From assembly GCA_022402465.1 (NCBI GenBank), contig JAKRSH010000043.1:186001-250000 (forward strand): DNA of 64,000 bases, written 5' to 3'. Of the stretch, positions 39,187 through 49,850 are shown one piece after another. The position numbers and the translations under genes are program-made. Below the pieces are notes generated by a model, which had not been told where the DNA came from, did no database searches, and was given only the letters and a program-made list of their open reading frames with translations. Position 1 is the first letter of the stretch, and each line of letters opens with the position of its first letter. Origin of the DNA: Leptospiraceae bacterium (GTDB taxonomy: Bacteria > Spirochaetota > Leptospiria > Leptospirales > Leptospiraceae).

Positions 39187-40350
39187 ATGCTCTGGGAAAA
39201 AATCTCAAAAAATCGGGAGTCTGCCTCCCTCATCTTTGTAGTCGTATTTTCAATCACATCTCTTGTGTGGAATGGCAATTTCGTTGTTAGTGGAATAGCC
39301 AGTTTCCAAAGAGTTGGTGATTTTATTTCTGGCTCCCTAGATTCCTTCGGTTCCTTAATTAAAAGCGTATATACTAAGTTAGAGTCTTTTGAAAAAGTTC
39401 GTGATGAAAGAGACTCCTGTCTCAATGTAATGGAAGATTATTACAAGCTAGACCAAGAATTGGTAAGACTCCGCATGGAAAATAACTCCCTAAGAAAAGA
39501 GTTAGGCTTCCCTATTCGTTCTGAGTATGCTACGGTTCCATCTGAAGTACTTTCTGTACGCTTAAATACCATCTATAGAACAATTATCATTAACAAAGGT
39601 TCGTCTTCAGGTATCAAGCCTTATATGCCTGTGGTTACCAGAACTCTAGATGAGAAAGGAAATTTCATTGAAGCTCTTGTGGGAAAAGTAATTGCTGTGG
39701 GATCTTCAACTTCTGTGGTTCAACCTATCATCAATTCCAATTTTGCCATGGGAGTCTCTATGCCAGGAACTAGTCTTTGGGCAAGTTTATCTGGGAATTC
39801 GGGACGAGCAACCGAAGCAATCTTAGAATTTATAGATTCTGGAATTGTGATTGATCCTAAGTCATTTGGCAATTTTCCTATGGGACCAGCCCCTGCCCCA
39901 GGTCCACATAGCACAATCTTTACGGAAGGCTTTAGCAAAATTGGTAAGGCTGTATACACTTCGGGCGGCTCTGGGGTATTCCCCAAAGGTCTCCCTGTAG
40001 GAACCATTACGGAAGAAGGACCAAGAGAGGGCTCTTTTAAGACAGCCTACCTCAAGCCCTTTGTACAATTTGATAAGCTCGAATATGTAACTGTGATACT
40101 TAAATCACCGGATAAATGGATAGAGGAATGGCCAACAGAAAAATCAATCAAAATTGAGAATCCCTACCTAGGTGAATTGAATTATCCAGAAGAAGAACGC
40201 AAGAAAGAAAAGGAAAAAGAGAAAGAAAAAAAATCTAATCCAGAAAAGCCAGTGATTGAAAAACCAGTTTCCAACTCAAACAAACCACCTAAGGTAGAAT
40301 CTACGCCCAATCCAGCACCCTCAAATTCAGAGAATGAGGTTGAGCCATGA
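39187..40350 (+). CDS. mreC: rod-shape protein MreC
   Basis: A bitopic periplasmic scaffold that joins MreB to penicillin-binding proteins. There are 387 residues: one helix (about 16-36), a coiled coil (about 70-100, [19 protein letters not shown]) and the MreC beta-domain (about 110-310). The last 60 residues are low-complexity, first Lys/Glu ([13 protein letters not shown]), then Pro/Ser/Asn. This tail is longer than usual and likely flexible. The stop overlaps mreD's ATG (ATGA). Confidence 0.95.
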   Translation: MLWEKISKNRESASLIFVVVFSITSLVWNGNFVVSGIASFQRVGDFISGSLDSFGSLIKSVYTKLESFEKVRDERDSCLNVMEDYYKLDQELVRLRMENNSLRKELGFPIRSEYATVPSEVLSVRLNTIYRTIIINKGSSSGIKPYMPVVTRTLDEKGNFIEALVGKVIAVGSSTSVVQPIINSNFAMGVSMPGTSLWASLSGNSGRATEAILEFIDSGIVIDPKSFGNFPMGPAPAPGPHSTIFTEGFSKIGKAVYTSGGSGVFPKGLPVGTITEEGPREGSFKTAYLKPFVQFDKLEYVTVILKSPDKWIEEWPTEKSIKIENPYLGELNYPEEERKKEKEKEKEKKSNPEKPVIEKPVSNSNKPPKVESTPNPAPSNSENEVEP

Positions 40351-40862
40351 TTATTGAAAAAGTTGTTATACTCATAGGAATGCTTTTTGCTCACTTCTTA
40401 AACGGTTCTAATTTATTCGAACTCGGTGGATCTTTCAAGCCTGACTTTATGATGATCTATATTATTTTCTTTAGCTTACGAAAGGGCTCATTGTATGGTA
40501 TCTGGATAGGATTTCTGGGTGGTCTTCTCACTGATTCAGGATTAGGTGGAGAAACTGGTGCTGACCAAGTTACTTATTATAAGATCGGATTGCATTCTTT
40601 CACATTCTCTATTATTGGATATATAGTTGGAAAGTTTACAAGAAATGCATATAATGAAAATTATCTATCGATCTCTATCTATAATTTTGTTTTTACCTTG
40701 TTGAGTAGAATAATTTTGTATTTTATGTTCATACTATTCTTTCATGATAATTTGAATTATTCCTTTTTATCTACATCAATTTATACAAGCATTCTTGCAC
40801 CTTTGTTCTTTTTCTTCCTTACTTGGGTGTTTAAGTTAGAAGCCGATGAAAGTAAAATATGA
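40347..40862 (+). CDS. mreD: rod-shape protein MreD
   Basis: A small inner-membrane protein, 171 residues with five or six helices, which stabilises MreC and the elongation complex. Identification rests on hydropathy, on length, and on MreD-like [20 protein letters not shown] and [17 protein letters not shown]. It overlaps both mreC and mrdA by ATGA junctions, so translation of the four genes is coupled. Confidence 0.93.
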   Translation: MIIEKVVILIGMLFAHFLNGSNLFELGGSFKPDFMMIYIIFFSLRKGSLYGIWIGFLGGLLTDSGLGGETGADQVTYYKIGLHSFTFSIIGYIVGKFTRNAYNENYLSISIYNFVFTLLSRIILYFMFILFFHDNLNYSFLSTSIYTSILAPLFFFFLTWVFKLEADESKI

Positions 40863-42808
40863 GTACCACAAGATCAGCAAGTGAACACAAACTAGAAGCT
40901 TCCTATAGAGGAAGATTGTATTTCTTCACTGGGCTTATACTATTTACGATGTTTTCTTATACTATGCAGTTGATCAATCTGCAACTATTACAAGGCTCAG
41001 AAAATTCTATCAAGGCGGAACGTTTTGTACGTAAGTCTGAATCCATTCTTGCAGCAAGAGGTCAGATTTACGATCGCAATTTCCTAACACCCGAAACAAG
41101 TGAGCCTTTAGTATCTAATTCTGCTTCCTTAGATTTGGTATTGAATACAAATTTATTAAAGAATGATCCAAAGAAGGTTCGAGCCTTTATAGAAGAATTC
41201 TGCAAATACCTATCCATACCCATTTCCTATTTTGAAAAAGACCTAAAGCAAGATAGACTCGTTAAGAAAATTCGCTCCAGAGAGCCGTTTATTCTATTGG
41301 AAGGAATCTCAAAATCCCAACAAGAGAGGATTTCGGTCTTTGATAATATAAATAAATACGTACAAATGGTTCCTGCCCCAACTCGCGTCTACAACATGGG
41401 TGCAGCACTAGCGCATGTTACAGGCTACTTGGGTAAGCCCAACCAAAGTGATATCCAAGATAAGGATATAAAATCTTACCAATATGTTGGTAAAGGTGGA
41501 TTAGAGAGCCAATATGATTCTATCCTGAGAGGAATAGACGGATTTAGAATACAAAAGCGATCCACAGAAGGCAATATTGAAGAGGAAAGAATCATAGAGC
41601 ATGCTCAGTCAGGAAATAATCTAGTTCTCTCTATAGATAAAGAAATGCAAATAGCAGCTTATAGAGCTCTAAAGGGAACAAGAGGAACTGTTATAGCACT
41701 TAAACCTACCACAGGCGAAGTACTTGCTATGACTTCCAATCCAAGCTTTGATCCAAATATTCTTTCAGGGAAGAATCGCCAAGAAAGAAGTAAACATTAC
41801 AGGCAGGTTCTTGATAACACTGGACTTCTAAATCTTTCGATTCAATCTATTTTTCCTCCAGCTTCCACCTATAAACTATTAGTTGGTCTTGCAGCATTAG
41901 AAAGTGAGCATAAGATAGAATACGATCCTTCTACGGAGTTTCATTGCAATGGGAAGTTCTATCTTAAATCTTCTATGGCAGGTGTTCCAGACCAAGAATT
42001 CAAATGCTGGGAGCCCAAAGGGCATGGAACGAATAACCTCGCACATGCGATTGAAAAGTCTTGCTCAGTCTATTTTTATAACCTAGGATACAAGCTTGGT
42101 TCAGAATCTATACTTTCGTATTCGAGACTTTTTGGATTAGATAAAAAATCTAATATAGACCTACCTGGTGAAGTTACTGGTTTTATCCCTAGCTATGAGT
42201 GGAAGAAGAGAACTTATGGAACCAAATGGTTTGATGGTGATACAATTAATCTTTCAATAGGACAAGGATTCATATCTACTACACCTATGGCTATGGCACT
42301 TTTCTACATGGCTATTATCAATGGTGGCAAAATCTACCAACCCTTTCTTCTATCTGAGATTCGAAATCCTATTGACAATTCGATTATCCAAAGAACAGAA
42401 CCTGTAGTGATCCGAGACATTCCCTTAAAAAAATCTACAGTGGAAGCCCTTCGTTACGGCTTAGAATTGGTTGGTTCAACGGGGACAGCTTCTTATATTT
42501 TAAACCAACCCTACTTGCCAGAAATAGCAGGTAAAACAGGAACAGCACAAACTCGAAGACGAGGATCATCCAGAACCAACCATGCATGGTTCATAGGCTA
42601 TGCACCTGTGAATGCACCTCCCGAAAAACAAGTGCTAGTTGCAGTCTTTGTTGAATATGGTGTCGGAGGATCAGCTGGAGCTGCTCCGGTAGCAAGGGAA
42701 GTTTTCAAGGCAGCATTTCCACCTGGTTCTTATCCTAGATCTGAAAAAGTTAAAGGAAATCTAATGAAAGAAGAAACTCCTATAGAAGATCAGGAGGTCG
42801 AATTATAA
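40859..42808 (+). CDS. mrdA: penicillin-binding protein 2 (elongation transpeptidase)
   Basis: A membrane-anchored transpeptidase of 649 residues that crosslinks lateral peptidoglycan. A helix at about 20-42 is followed by a pedestal ([14 protein letters not shown]), a dimerisation domain, and the transpeptidase domain. The catalytic tetrad is SxxK Ser336-Lys339 in PPASTYKL; the second motif is [10 protein letters not shown], and KTGT is in [11 protein letters not shown]. It ends next to rodA with a TAATG overlap; RodA supplies the glycan polymerase activity. Confidence 0.97.
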   Translation: MSTTRSASEHKLEASYRGRLYFFTGLILFTMFSYTMQLINLQLLQGSENSIKAERFVRKSESILAARGQIYDRNFLTPETSEPLVSNSASLDLVLNTNLLKNDPKKVRAFIEEFCKYLSIPISYFEKDLKQDRLVKKIRSREPFILLEGISKSQQERISVFDNINKYVQMVPAPTRVYNMGAALAHVTGYLGKPNQSDIQDKDIKSYQYVGKGGLESQYDSILRGIDGFRIQKRSTEGNIEEERIIEHAQSGNNLVLSIDKEMQIAAYRALKGTRGTVIALKPTTGEVLAMTSNPSFDPNILSGKNRQERSKHYRQVLDNTGLLNLSIQSIFPPASTYKLLVGLAALESEHKIEYDPSTEFHCNGKFYLKSSMAGVPDQEFKCWEPKGHGTNNLAHAIEKSCSVYFYNLGYKLGSESILSYSRLFGLDKKSNIDLPGEVTGFIPSYEWKKRTYGTKWFDGDTINLSIGQGFISTTPMAMALFYMAIINGGKIYQPFLLSEIRNPIDNSIIQRTEPVVIRDIPLKKSTVEALRYGLELVGSTGTASYILNQPYLPEIAGKTGTAQTRRRGSSRTNHAWFIGYAPVNAPPEKQVLVAVFVEYGVGGSAGAAPVAREVFKAAFPPGSYPRSEKVKGNLMKEETPIEDQEVEL

Positions 42809-44325
42809 TGTCTGATAGAAATAGTGAAAGATTAGATTTATTTCTTATATTTGCAGTTATATTTGTAACTTGTTGTGGGATACTAACCCTTTATACCCAA
42901 GAAGCTAATATCACTGATGGGCAAGGAAGATGGTACAAGCAATTGATTTATGCTTGCATAGGTCTTATAATGATGTATTTCATGGCTAGGGTCAATTACC
43001 AATTAATCGGGAGTTATGCGGTCTTCATTTATCTTGCATCTTTGGTTCTCTTAATTGCTACATTAATACCTGGCATTGGTTATCTACCCGATGGAAGAGG
43101 AGCTAGATCTTGGATCAAGATAGGACCTGTAGGTTTTCAAGCTTCTGAATTTGCAAAACTTGCAACCGTAATTCTACTTGGTCAATATCTTGTTATCCGG
43201 GAAAAGGAAATGCGTCGTTTAACTACGCTTATCATTCCTTTCATCATCGTTTTAATACCTATGTTCTTTATTCTTTTACAACCAGATTTTGGGACAGCAG
43301 TATCCTTCTTACCTATTCTTTTTGCCATGTTATTTCTAGGTGGTGCGGACATTTTGCACATAGGTTCTCTTCTTGCCTTAGGAGGTTTATCCTTGGGTAT
43401 TCCTATGTATATAGAATATAGCAAGCTTACTCTGCTTCCTGATATCTTAGAATACTTACGCAAGGAACAAAAGGGAGAATTACTCTCTTTGGTCAATAAG
43501 GCACAAGGAAAAATCTGGCCTATCCTTGAAGGAAGATCACTTGGAGTTGGAACAGAACGTACAGGTCTAGAGGATCCTAAGATTTTACAATCACTTAGAG
43601 AAATAGTCGAAACAGTTATTGATGACCAAGGCTCTATCATGTTTCAGATTTTCTACAATCAAAATTTACTCATAGGATTTGGAGTATTATTAATTAGCAT
43701 ATCAGCCTTAATGGTTGGTTTCAATATTGCACGAGGATTGAAAAATATTCGTCAATACTATATTCCCATCGGAATATTAGGAATTTCGATACTAAGCTCT
43801 GTCGCAGTTTATAAAACGATTCCATTTAGAGAAAACCAAGTTGTTCGACTAACAGCATTTTTGAATCCTGAAAAATTCAAACAAGGTGCAGGCTACCAAT
43901 TGAGAGCGTCCAAACCTGCCGTTGGTTCTGGGAAATTTTTTGGTAAAGGATTTTTCAAAGGAGAAATGACAGAAGGCAGATATCCACATGTTCCTGAATC
44001 GGGAACAGATTTTATCTTTGCCTCCTGGGCAGAGCAAACAGGATTCTTAGGCTCTGTGCTCTTAATCTTTTTCATAATGTCAATCCCTCTTAGAGGTCTG
44101 CAAATTAGCTTTGAATCCAAGGATAGATTTGGATCCCTACTTGCATCTGGCATAGTTGCGTTAATCTTCTTCCATGTCGCAATCAATATGGGTATTGTAA
44201 TTGGCTTGCTTCCTGTAACAGGCGTTCCTCTATCATTTATGAGTTATGGTGGATCTCATTTACTTATGTCTATGTTAGCTGTTGGGATTATACTCTCGAT
44301 TAAATTAAGGAAATTCGCCAATTAA
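42808..44325 (+). CDS. rodA: rod-shape SEDS glycosyltransferase RodA, long form
   Basis: The peptidoglycan polymerase partner of PBP2, an integral membrane protein. SEDS motifs are clear: [33 protein letters not shown], and [20 protein letters not shown], then [20 protein letters not shown]. At 505 residues it is over 100 longer than most RodA proteins (about 370-400). The extra length lies in the middle (about 215-330), with a soluble stretch ([19 protein letters not shown]) and one or two additional hydrophobic segments. The start overlaps mrdA's stop by one base. Confidence 0.95.
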   Translation: MSDRNSERLDLFLIFAVIFVTCCGILTLYTQEANITDGQGRWYKQLIYACIGLIMMYFMARVNYQLIGSYAVFIYLASLVLLIATLIPGIGYLPDGRGARSWIKIGPVGFQASEFAKLATVILLGQYLVIREKEMRRLTTLIIPFIIVLIPMFFILLQPDFGTAVSFLPILFAMLFLGGADILHIGSLLALGGLSLGIPMYIEYSKLTLLPDILEYLRKEQKGELLSLVNKAQGKIWPILEGRSLGVGTERTGLEDPKILQSLREIVETVIDDQGSIMFQIFYNQNLLIGFGVLLISISALMVGFNIARGLKNIRQYYIPIGILGISILSSVAVYKTIPFRENQVVRLTAFLNPEKFKQGAGYQLRASKPAVGSGKFFGKGFFKGEMTEGRYPHVPESGTDFIFASWAEQTGFLGSVLLIFFIMSIPLRGLQISFESKDRFGSLLASGIVALIFFHVAINMGIVIGLLPVTGVPLSFMSYGGSHLLMSMLAVGIILSIKLRKFAN

Positions 44326-44327
44326 GT

Positions 44328-45119
44328 ATGAGTTCTGGTTCTTCTCTACCTGAGGATTCTAGGACATTCTTTGAGAAGAAATATAAACTAAAATATTTAC
44401 TAGAAGAATATGAGAAGAGAATTCTAGATGCTACTGAAATTTTAAATGAAACAATTTCTATAGCTAGTGAGATGGAAACCATAGCGAATAAACGTAAGGC
44501 TTATTATTATTTACATAGAACAAGACGTCTTAGCTTACAATTGGATGACTTAAAAGAAGCCAAGGGCTATGAGAGAAAAGAATTTGATTTTGTTTATAAA
44601 CTCTTAGATAAGATAGATGAATCTGAGAGTTCTGATTTCCTGGACTCTGTCCTTAGAGGCAGCATGGAGAAGGTTGCACGTGGACTCAGGGCACAAAGTC
44701 TTAATGAAGAAGCTACTCCAAAATCTGATAACAAAAAGAAATCCTACTTCACCTTCCATTATAAAAATGTATATTTTATAGCTCCCAAGTATCCTAAAAA
44801 ACTAGTTCAAAATATTGATCCTCACAAAACTTCTGTTCGTATAGGAAATAGAAAATGGGAAATCCATCCTGGCAAATTCTTTGGACTAAATGAAGAACAG
44901 GATTTTCCCGAAGCAACTCATCTTTGTATTCTTAAAAAGAGTGCAGAAGATACGGAAAATACCTACCGTTGTTTCTATTATCATTCCATGGATAGAGAAG
45001 TAAAGTTCGATGAGGCAAATCTCAAATCTAGATTAAAAACCATAGAACCAAATTCATCCAGTTTTATCAAATACTACTTCCGTTATGCCGGTAAGAATTA
45101 TTATTACATAGATTTCTAA
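44328..45119 (+). CDS. hypothetical protein at the end of the rod operon
   Basis: A 263-residue cytosolic protein of unknown family, starting 2 bp after the rodA stop and therefore almost certainly co-transcribed. The first 130 residues are a charged coiled coil (YLLEEYEKRILDATEIL, LHRTRRLSLQLDDLKEAKG). The second half is a strand-rich domain (YFTFHYKNVYFIAPKYPKK, RIGNRKWEIHPGKFFGL). There is no membrane segment. It is a candidate for an unrecognised helper of the elongation complex, from position only. Confidence 0.65.
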   Translation: MSSGSSLPEDSRTFFEKKYKLKYLLEEYEKRILDATEILNETISIASEMETIANKRKAYYYLHRTRRLSLQLDDLKEAKGYERKEFDFVYKLLDKIDESESSDFLDSVLRGSMEKVARGLRAQSLNEEATPKSDNKKKSYFTFHYKNVYFIAPKYPKKLVQNIDPHKTSVRIGNRKWEIHPGKFFGLNEEQDFPEATHLCILKKSAEDTENTYRCFYYHSMDREVKFDEANLKSRLKTIEPNSSSFIKYYFRYAGKNYYYIDF

Positions 45120-45142
45120 ATCTTTAGATTTAGATTTAGAAA
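45113..45142 (+). terminator. possible rod-operon terminator hairpin
   Basis: TTTCTAAATC and GATTTAGAAA form a perfect 10-bp stem around a 10-base loop. The stem includes the stop codon of the last operon gene. No T-run follows directly, so it may instead be an RNA-stabilising hairpin. Confidence 0.4.
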
Positions 45143-45207
45143 TGAAAATGGCAAGGGCGATAGCTATAAGATTTATCAGGGTAGCTTTGTATTTTTAATA
45201 AGGGACA

Positions 45208-45642
45208 TTAATCCAAAAATCTAGATTTGAGTTCTTCTGTAGGCATCTTACAGAATTCTGATCTACCGAACATTTTGTACCTATTTTTCGCTATCCATTT
45301 ATAGATACCATCTGTTAGGAACTTAGGAAGATTATGAAAGTAGGAAATAAATCTTAGGCTTGAATCTAAGTTGCCAAAAATTCGAAATGCTGCCTCAGAT
45401 CTAGAGTAGAGTTGACCAGATTCCCAGAGATAAACACTTCCTTGCAGAGGATTCGATTTATACTGCAACAACAAATTGGATGGAATTAATTCTTGAGATA
45501 ATTTAGAATCCAAGGCAGAAAATAAGAAAATTTTCTTTGGGTCATGATCAATGCAATAATTGATAAAGCTATTGCAAAGATTGCAGTTTCCATCAAAGAA
45601 TATGATAGCTTGATTTTTATACTTTTCTTCTGATGAATTCAT
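45208..45642 (-). CDS. DCC-family thiol-disulfide oxidoreductase (DUF393)
   Basis: A 144-residue thioredoxin-like protein. The defining DxxCxxC motif is FFDGNCNLCNSFINYCIDHD (near residue 17), followed by FLFSALDSKLSQELI and a C-terminal helix region of the family. Members are of unclear physiological role; disulfide exchange is assumed. It is convergent to the rod operon and divergent from the M3 peptidase. Confidence 0.9.
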   Translation of the reverse strand: MNSSEEKYKNQAIIFFDGNCNLCNSFINYCIDHDPKKIFLFSALDSKLSQELIPSNLLLQYKSNPLQGSVYLWESGQLYSRSEAAFRIFGNLDSSLRFISYFHNLPKFLTDGIYKWIAKNRYKMFGRSEFCKMPTEELKSRFLD

Positions 45643-45731
45643 ACAAATTAGACCTTTAATTTATCTAGAAAGAAGTTTCCATTTTACCTAGAAGATAGTA
45701 TAAGAAAGTCTAACAGTAAGAGGTAATTTCA

Positions 45732-47684
45732 TTGGCATTTACAGAATTTAAAGTAGACAATTTAAAAGCAAAAAGTGAGGACTTTAGTTCTAAACTTCTC
45801 TCCAATACCAAACAATTGGAAGAATTGCTAGCAATTTCAGATAAAACCTACGCCAACTTCTTAACACCCTACCAGATCATGAATCATGACTTAGATTCCA
45901 TTTTTACAGAGATATCTCATCTGCATTCAGTTAAAAATAGTGAAGAAACCAAATCCATTTATTCAGAACTTCTTCCCAAAATTACAGAATACTATACAAA
46001 TCTAAGCCAAGATAAAAGAATTCTATCAGCCTATGAAGAAATTTGGGAAAAGGAAAAGGCTCAGTTGCAAGCTGTCCAATCCAAAGTTATCCAAGATGGC
46101 ATTAGAGATTTTAAACTCAGTGGTGTAGATCTTCCTAGCGATACAAAAGAACGCCTTAAAGAAATCCAAATCAAACTTTCCGATCTATCCAATCAATTTT
46201 CTCAAAATGTTCTGGATGCAACCAATGCATATGAATTGATTATAAGCAATCCCAAAGATGTGGAAGGTCTTCCAGAATCTGATATTGAAACAGCCAAACA
46301 AGAAGATGGAACTTATAAGTTCAGTCTTCAAATTCCAAGTTATATGGCTTATATGACCTATGGACAAAATGCACAACTTAGAGAAGAATTATACAAAGCC
46401 TATGTAAGTCGGGCACCTAATAATGGAAAGGTTCTCGAAGAGATTCTCAATCTAAGAAAGGAAATGTCTTCTTTATTAGGCTTTCCGAATTATTCAGAAT
46501 ATTCTTTAGCATTTAAAATGGCAGAAAGTACAGAACAAGTTTTGGATTTTCTATATAAGATAGCAGATTCTGCAAAACCAGTAGCTCAAAAGGAATTTGA
46601 AACACTTAAGGGCTTTGCACAACAAAAAGGGAAAATAGATTTCAAGGCTAGTGATGTAGCTTTTTATTCAGAACTCTTAAAGAAGGAATCACTGAACTTT
46701 GATGAGGAAGCGTACAGACCGTACTTAGAAAAAGAACGAACGGTTCACGGATCCTTTGAATTTATTGGTAAACTTTTTGGTATACAATTTAAAGAAATTA
46801 AAACTGAAGTATGGGATCCTAAGGTACAAGTTTTTGATATTCAGAAAAATCATCTTACAATTGCTAGATTGTATTCTGACTTAGAGGCACGCAAAGATAA
46901 AAAAGGCGGAGCTTGGATGCACAATTGGATCTCTAGACATAAACTAGATTCTAAGACCATCCTTCCTTCGGCTTTCATTGTTGGGAACTTTCCACCTTCC
47001 AATGGTTTAAGTCCTTCACTCTTGAAGCCAGATGATGTTGTTACGCTTTTTCACGAAATGGGTCATGCTCTCCACCATTTATTAACTGAAATCGAGGAAC
47101 CATTTTTAAGTGGAATCAATGGTGTTGAATGGGATGCGGTAGAATTTCCATCTCAATTTTTAGAAAATTTTGCATATGAAAAAGAAGCATTAGAATTCTT
47201 TGCAGTCCATTACAAAACAGGCGAAGCTCTACCTGAAGATATGATTCAGAAATTAGTTGATACAAAAAATTTCCAATCAGCTATGGGTGTTCTACGCCAA
47301 TTGGAGTTTGCCATTTTCGATTTAAAAATTCATACAGAATGTCCTGATGAAGTCGGAGTTCAAACCATACTTGATGGTGTTAGAAAAGAAATCGCAGTTA
47401 ATATACCTCCAGACTATAATAAGTTTCAAAATAGTTTCTCCCATATATTCGCAGGTGGTTATGCTGCAGGATATTATTCTTATAAATGGGCAGAGCTGCT
47501 AAGTGCGAATGCTTTCTATAAATTTATAGATAATGGAATATTTGATCCCAAACTAAGTGAAGATTATATAGAGAAAATAATTTCAAAAGGTGGATCAAAA
47601 TCTGCTATGGAATTATTTAAAAATTTCTATGGAAGGGAACCTGAAATTGAACCGCTGATGCGCTTACTAGGCATAGCTGCATAA
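45732..47684 (+). CDS. prlC: oligopeptidase A, M3 family
   Basis: A cytosolic zinc metallopeptidase that degrades short peptides and cleaved signal peptides. The 650 residues are near normal (about 680). The zinc site is His441-Glu-Met-Gly-His445 in FHEMGHALHHLL, and the third ligand is in GVEWDAVEFPSQFLENF. The start is TTG, chosen because of the AGAGGT ribosome site ahead of it and the lack of an ATG. A perfect promoter for the next gene lies just after the stop. Confidence 0.93.
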   Translation: MAFTEFKVDNLKAKSEDFSSKLLSNTKQLEELLAISDKTYANFLTPYQIMNHDLDSIFTEISHLHSVKNSEETKSIYSELLPKITEYYTNLSQDKRILSAYEEIWEKEKAQLQAVQSKVIQDGIRDFKLSGVDLPSDTKERLKEIQIKLSDLSNQFSQNVLDATNAYELIISNPKDVEGLPESDIETAKQEDGTYKFSLQIPSYMAYMTYGQNAQLREELYKAYVSRAPNNGKVLEEILNLRKEMSSLLGFPNYSEYSLAFKMAESTEQVLDFLYKIADSAKPVAQKEFETLKGFAQQKGKIDFKASDVAFYSELLKKESLNFDEEAYRPYLEKERTVHGSFEFIGKLFGIQFKEIKTEVWDPKVQVFDIQKNHLTIARLYSDLEARKDKKGGAWMHNWISRHKLDSKTILPSAFIVGNFPPSNGLSPSLLKPDDVVTLFHEMGHALHHLLTEIEEPFLSGINGVEWDAVEFPSQFLENFAYEKEALEFFAVHYKTGEALPEDMIQKLVDTKNFQSAMGVLRQLEFAIFDLKIHTECPDEVGVQTILDGVRKEIAVNIPPDYNKFQNSFSHIFAGGYAAGYYSYKWAELLSANAFYKFIDNGIFDPKLSEDYIEKIISKGGSKSAMELFKNFYGREPEIEPLMRLLGIAA

Positions 47685-47689
47685 ATTTA

Positions 47690-47718
47690 TTGACAAGTAT
47701 ATTGAAAACCAATATAAT
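47690..47718 (+). promoter_or_regulatory. perfect-consensus sigma-70 promoter
   Basis: TTGACA (47690-47695) and TATAAT (47713-47718) are separated by exactly 17 bases: a full consensus match. Transcription would start near 47725, giving a leader of about 27 bases, which contains a strong AAGGAGAGG ribosome site before the ATG at 47752. Confidence 0.8.
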
Positions 47719-47751
47719 AGATTTTTCTTATAGTGTCCTAAGGAGAGGAAT

Positions 47752-48384
47752 ATGAAATTTAATTCTAAAATTGCTGTCATTTTGGTAGCATTAAGTACAT
47801 TAGTTTTTGCAAATGGAATTGCTGCCCAAGAAGGAAGTTATCCTGTGATCACAAATTCCTGGCCAAGTACTTTCGATGAGTTGGATGCATTTCGTACACA
47901 AAATGGTTCAACACCTGAAGGCGCTGTAGTTTCTTTGATTGCTGCATTGGATTTATTTACTAAGGATCCTGTTGAGGGTGCCAAAGGTTTGGTTTTGGTC
48001 TTGGATCCTTCCAGTCTTCAGGCTGATTCAACCGGTAAGGGCTACAAAGGTTTTATTGTTAATAAATCAACCTTGGGTTTGGTAGAAAGACAATTGCAAC
48101 AAAATCTTCTTCTCATTAATTCTTATCTACCAGGTTCATCTCCATCTAACGGCTATTCAATTACTGAACCACCATATACATTTACTTTAACTGCGAATAG
48201 ATACAGTGGTGAAGCAGCAAAAGGAAAAATTAAACTATTTATACCTTCTTCTGGTGCAAGTTCAGCAAGACCAGTGACTGTAAGTCGAAATTCTAAGGGC
48301 GTATGGAAGGTCAGCGAATTCTCAAGTATTCTAGTTGGAGTTGCTAAGGCAAGCAATGTTGCCAATCCCGCAGATGATATCTAA
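47752..48384 (+). CDS. secreted hypothetical protein, probably highly expressed
   Basis: A 210-residue exported protein. The signal peptide MKFNSKIAVILVALSTLVFANGIAAQ is clear, cleaved after AAQ-like residues. The mature part has no family I can name with certainty; it has an early helix (EGAVVSLIAALDLFTKDPVEG) and strands (FTLTANRYSGEAAKGKIKLFI). It has no lipobox, so it is periplasmic or released. A perfect promoter and a strong ribosome site upstream, and twin terminators downstream, suggest an abundant protein made from its own transcript. Confidence 0.75.
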   Translation: MKFNSKIAVILVALSTLVFANGIAAQEGSYPVITNSWPSTFDELDAFRTQNGSTPEGAVVSLIAALDLFTKDPVEGAKGLVLVLDPSSLQADSTGKGYKGFIVNKSTLGLVERQLQQNLLLINSYLPGSSPSNGYSITEPPYTFTLTANRYSGEAAKGKIKLFIPSSGASSARPVTVSRNSKGVWKVSEFSSILVGVAKASNVANPADDI

Positions 48385-48413
48385 GCACCAATTTTAGTAA
48401 TCTTTAGCATGGT

Positions 48414-48461
48414 TAAAAAGTGGAAGGCTTCCTTTTTTTTTGGAATCTTTCCATTTTTTTT
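48414..48461 (+). terminator. two tandem intrinsic terminators
   Basis: The first has GGAA-GGC-TTCC (48422-48432) and eight Ts. The second has TGGAA-TCT-TTCCA (48441-48453) and eight Ts. Both are textbook hairpin plus T-run shapes after the secreted-protein gene. Confidence 0.75.
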
Positions 48462-48537
48462 GGGAAATAGCAGAATCATTCAAGACAATCAAGAATAATC
48501 TTGTTAAACTGAATGAAACTTTCCTAGGAGAAACCTT

Positions 48538-49077
48538 ATGAGATTTGCACGAGAAATGGCGTTCTATTCTGCCTACCACCAAGAAAAAAGAAATATCTGG
48601 ATCCATGTGATTGGTGTTCCAACCATTTCATTCAGTCTACTACTTGTACTTAGTTGGGTAAATTTATTTACAATCGAAGGATTTCAAGTTACCCTTGCAA
48701 TGGTTGCTTCCGCCTTGGTACTTGCTTATTACTTTACCTTAGATATTATTTTTAGCTCAGTTGCTACTTTACTTTTTGGAACAATATTGTATTTTGCTAA
48801 TTCGCTTTCCGCAAGTTTGGACCCAAACTATGTTTGGGCAATTTTTGCATGCGGCCAGATCTTGGGATGGGGAACTCAAATTTATGGACATTATGTATTC
48901 GAGAAAAGTCGACCTGCATTTTTGGATAATCTTTTCCAAGCACTTGTTTCTGCTCCTTTATTTGTGGTAGCTGATGTTTTCTTTGAACTTGGTTTTCGCA
49001 AAGACTTAGAAGAAGAAGTAAAATCCATTCTTAAAGAACGTGGCGTTTACAAAACATTCACAAAGTCAGTTGCATAA
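48538..49077 (+). CDS. Mpo1-like (DUF962/YGL010w) membrane protein
   Basis: A 179-residue polytopic membrane protein of the Mpo1-like family, whose yeast member is a dioxygenase acting on 2-hydroxy fatty acids (alpha-oxidation). The conserved histidines are in AYHQEKRNIWIHVIGVP, and the later GHYVFEKSRPAFLDN contains another His and the family signature. Four helices are visible. An iron-dependent lipid role is known for the family, but not shown here. It is convergent with the AraC gene, overlapping by 12 bp. Confidence 0.88.
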   Translation: MRFAREMAFYSAYHQEKRNIWIHVIGVPTISFSLLLVLSWVNLFTIEGFQVTLAMVASALVLAYYFTLDIIFSSVATLLFGTILYFANSLSASLDPNYVWAIFACGQILGWGTQIYGHYVFEKSRPAFLDNLFQALVSAPLFVVADVFFELGFRKDLEEEVKSILKERGVYKTFTKSVA

Positions 49078-49842
49078 TTGAATCGAAACACCAGAACTAG
49101 CTCCTAAGAATAAGGATGGCTGTACACCAAGCATATCTTTAAAAGTCCTACTTAGATGTGCTTGGTCTGAAAAACCTACTTCATATGCTGCTTCCGCAAG
49201 ACTCTTTCCTTTCTGCATACCCTTAGCTGCACCGAAGAGTCTTTGCCATAATACATATCGCCTAAGCGGTATACCAATTTCTTCTTTAAAGAGATGCATG
49301 AAATGAGTTTCTGATAATTCCACAAGATTCGCTAGAATTCTAACATGCAAAGGTTCGAGCAAATTCGCTTGTATGTAATTACAAACCAAGCGTATTCTAG
49401 TATCAAGATTAGAAGACTTTCTTTTGCTTGTACCCAAAATTGCGTGGATTCTTTGGTAAAGGTTATAAATTTGAATACAAGATAGTTCATTTTGTATGAC
49501 TGAATCTAATTCATCTCGCAGATGCTCAAGTCTATCCCAAGAAAGAATATGAATATGATTTCGTTTAATCCATGATAATTGATTTATAAATTCCAACTCA
49601 TGTGGATCCCACTGTGCTACTATTAAATTCGAATTTTCTGATTCTATCCTATGCTTGGTGTTGGATCCGATTATAGCAAATTGACTTCTTTGTATGAGAC
49701 CAGCTTCATCTATAATTGTAAATGAATTCGGCCAGGAAATCAAAAGAGAACTTGCATAATGTGAATGCAAATCATTCTTTAAAGTTGCATTGGTTGCATA
49801 AATGAAAGAATTATTGAAAATAAATAATTTCTTAATACTCAT
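49066..49842 (-). CDS. AraC-family transcriptional regulator
   Basis: A 258-residue DNA-binding regulator. The C-terminal 100 residues hold the double helix-turn-helix, with LHVRILANLVELSETHFMHL (first) and SLAEAAYEVGFSDQAHLSRT (second), the latter being the AraC signature. The N-terminal sensing domain is divergent, beta-rich, and could be cupin-like. It directly precedes no target in divergent orientation; it follows the alpha/beta-hydrolase gene by 8 bp on the same strand, so it may regulate that gene and itself. Confidence 0.92.
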   Translation of the reverse strand: MSIKKLFIFNNSFIYATNATLKNDLHSHYASSLLISWPNSFTIIDEAGLIQRSQFAIIGSNTKHRIESENSNLIVAQWDPHELEFINQLSWIKRNHIHILSWDRLEHLRDELDSVIQNELSCIQIYNLYQRIHAILGTSKRKSSNLDTRIRLVCNYIQANLLEPLHVRILANLVELSETHFMHLFKEEIGIPLRRYVLWQRLFGAAKGMQKGKSLAEAAYEVGFSDQAHLSRTFKDMLGVQPSLFLGASSGVSIQLCN

Positions 49843-49850
49843 AAATACTT

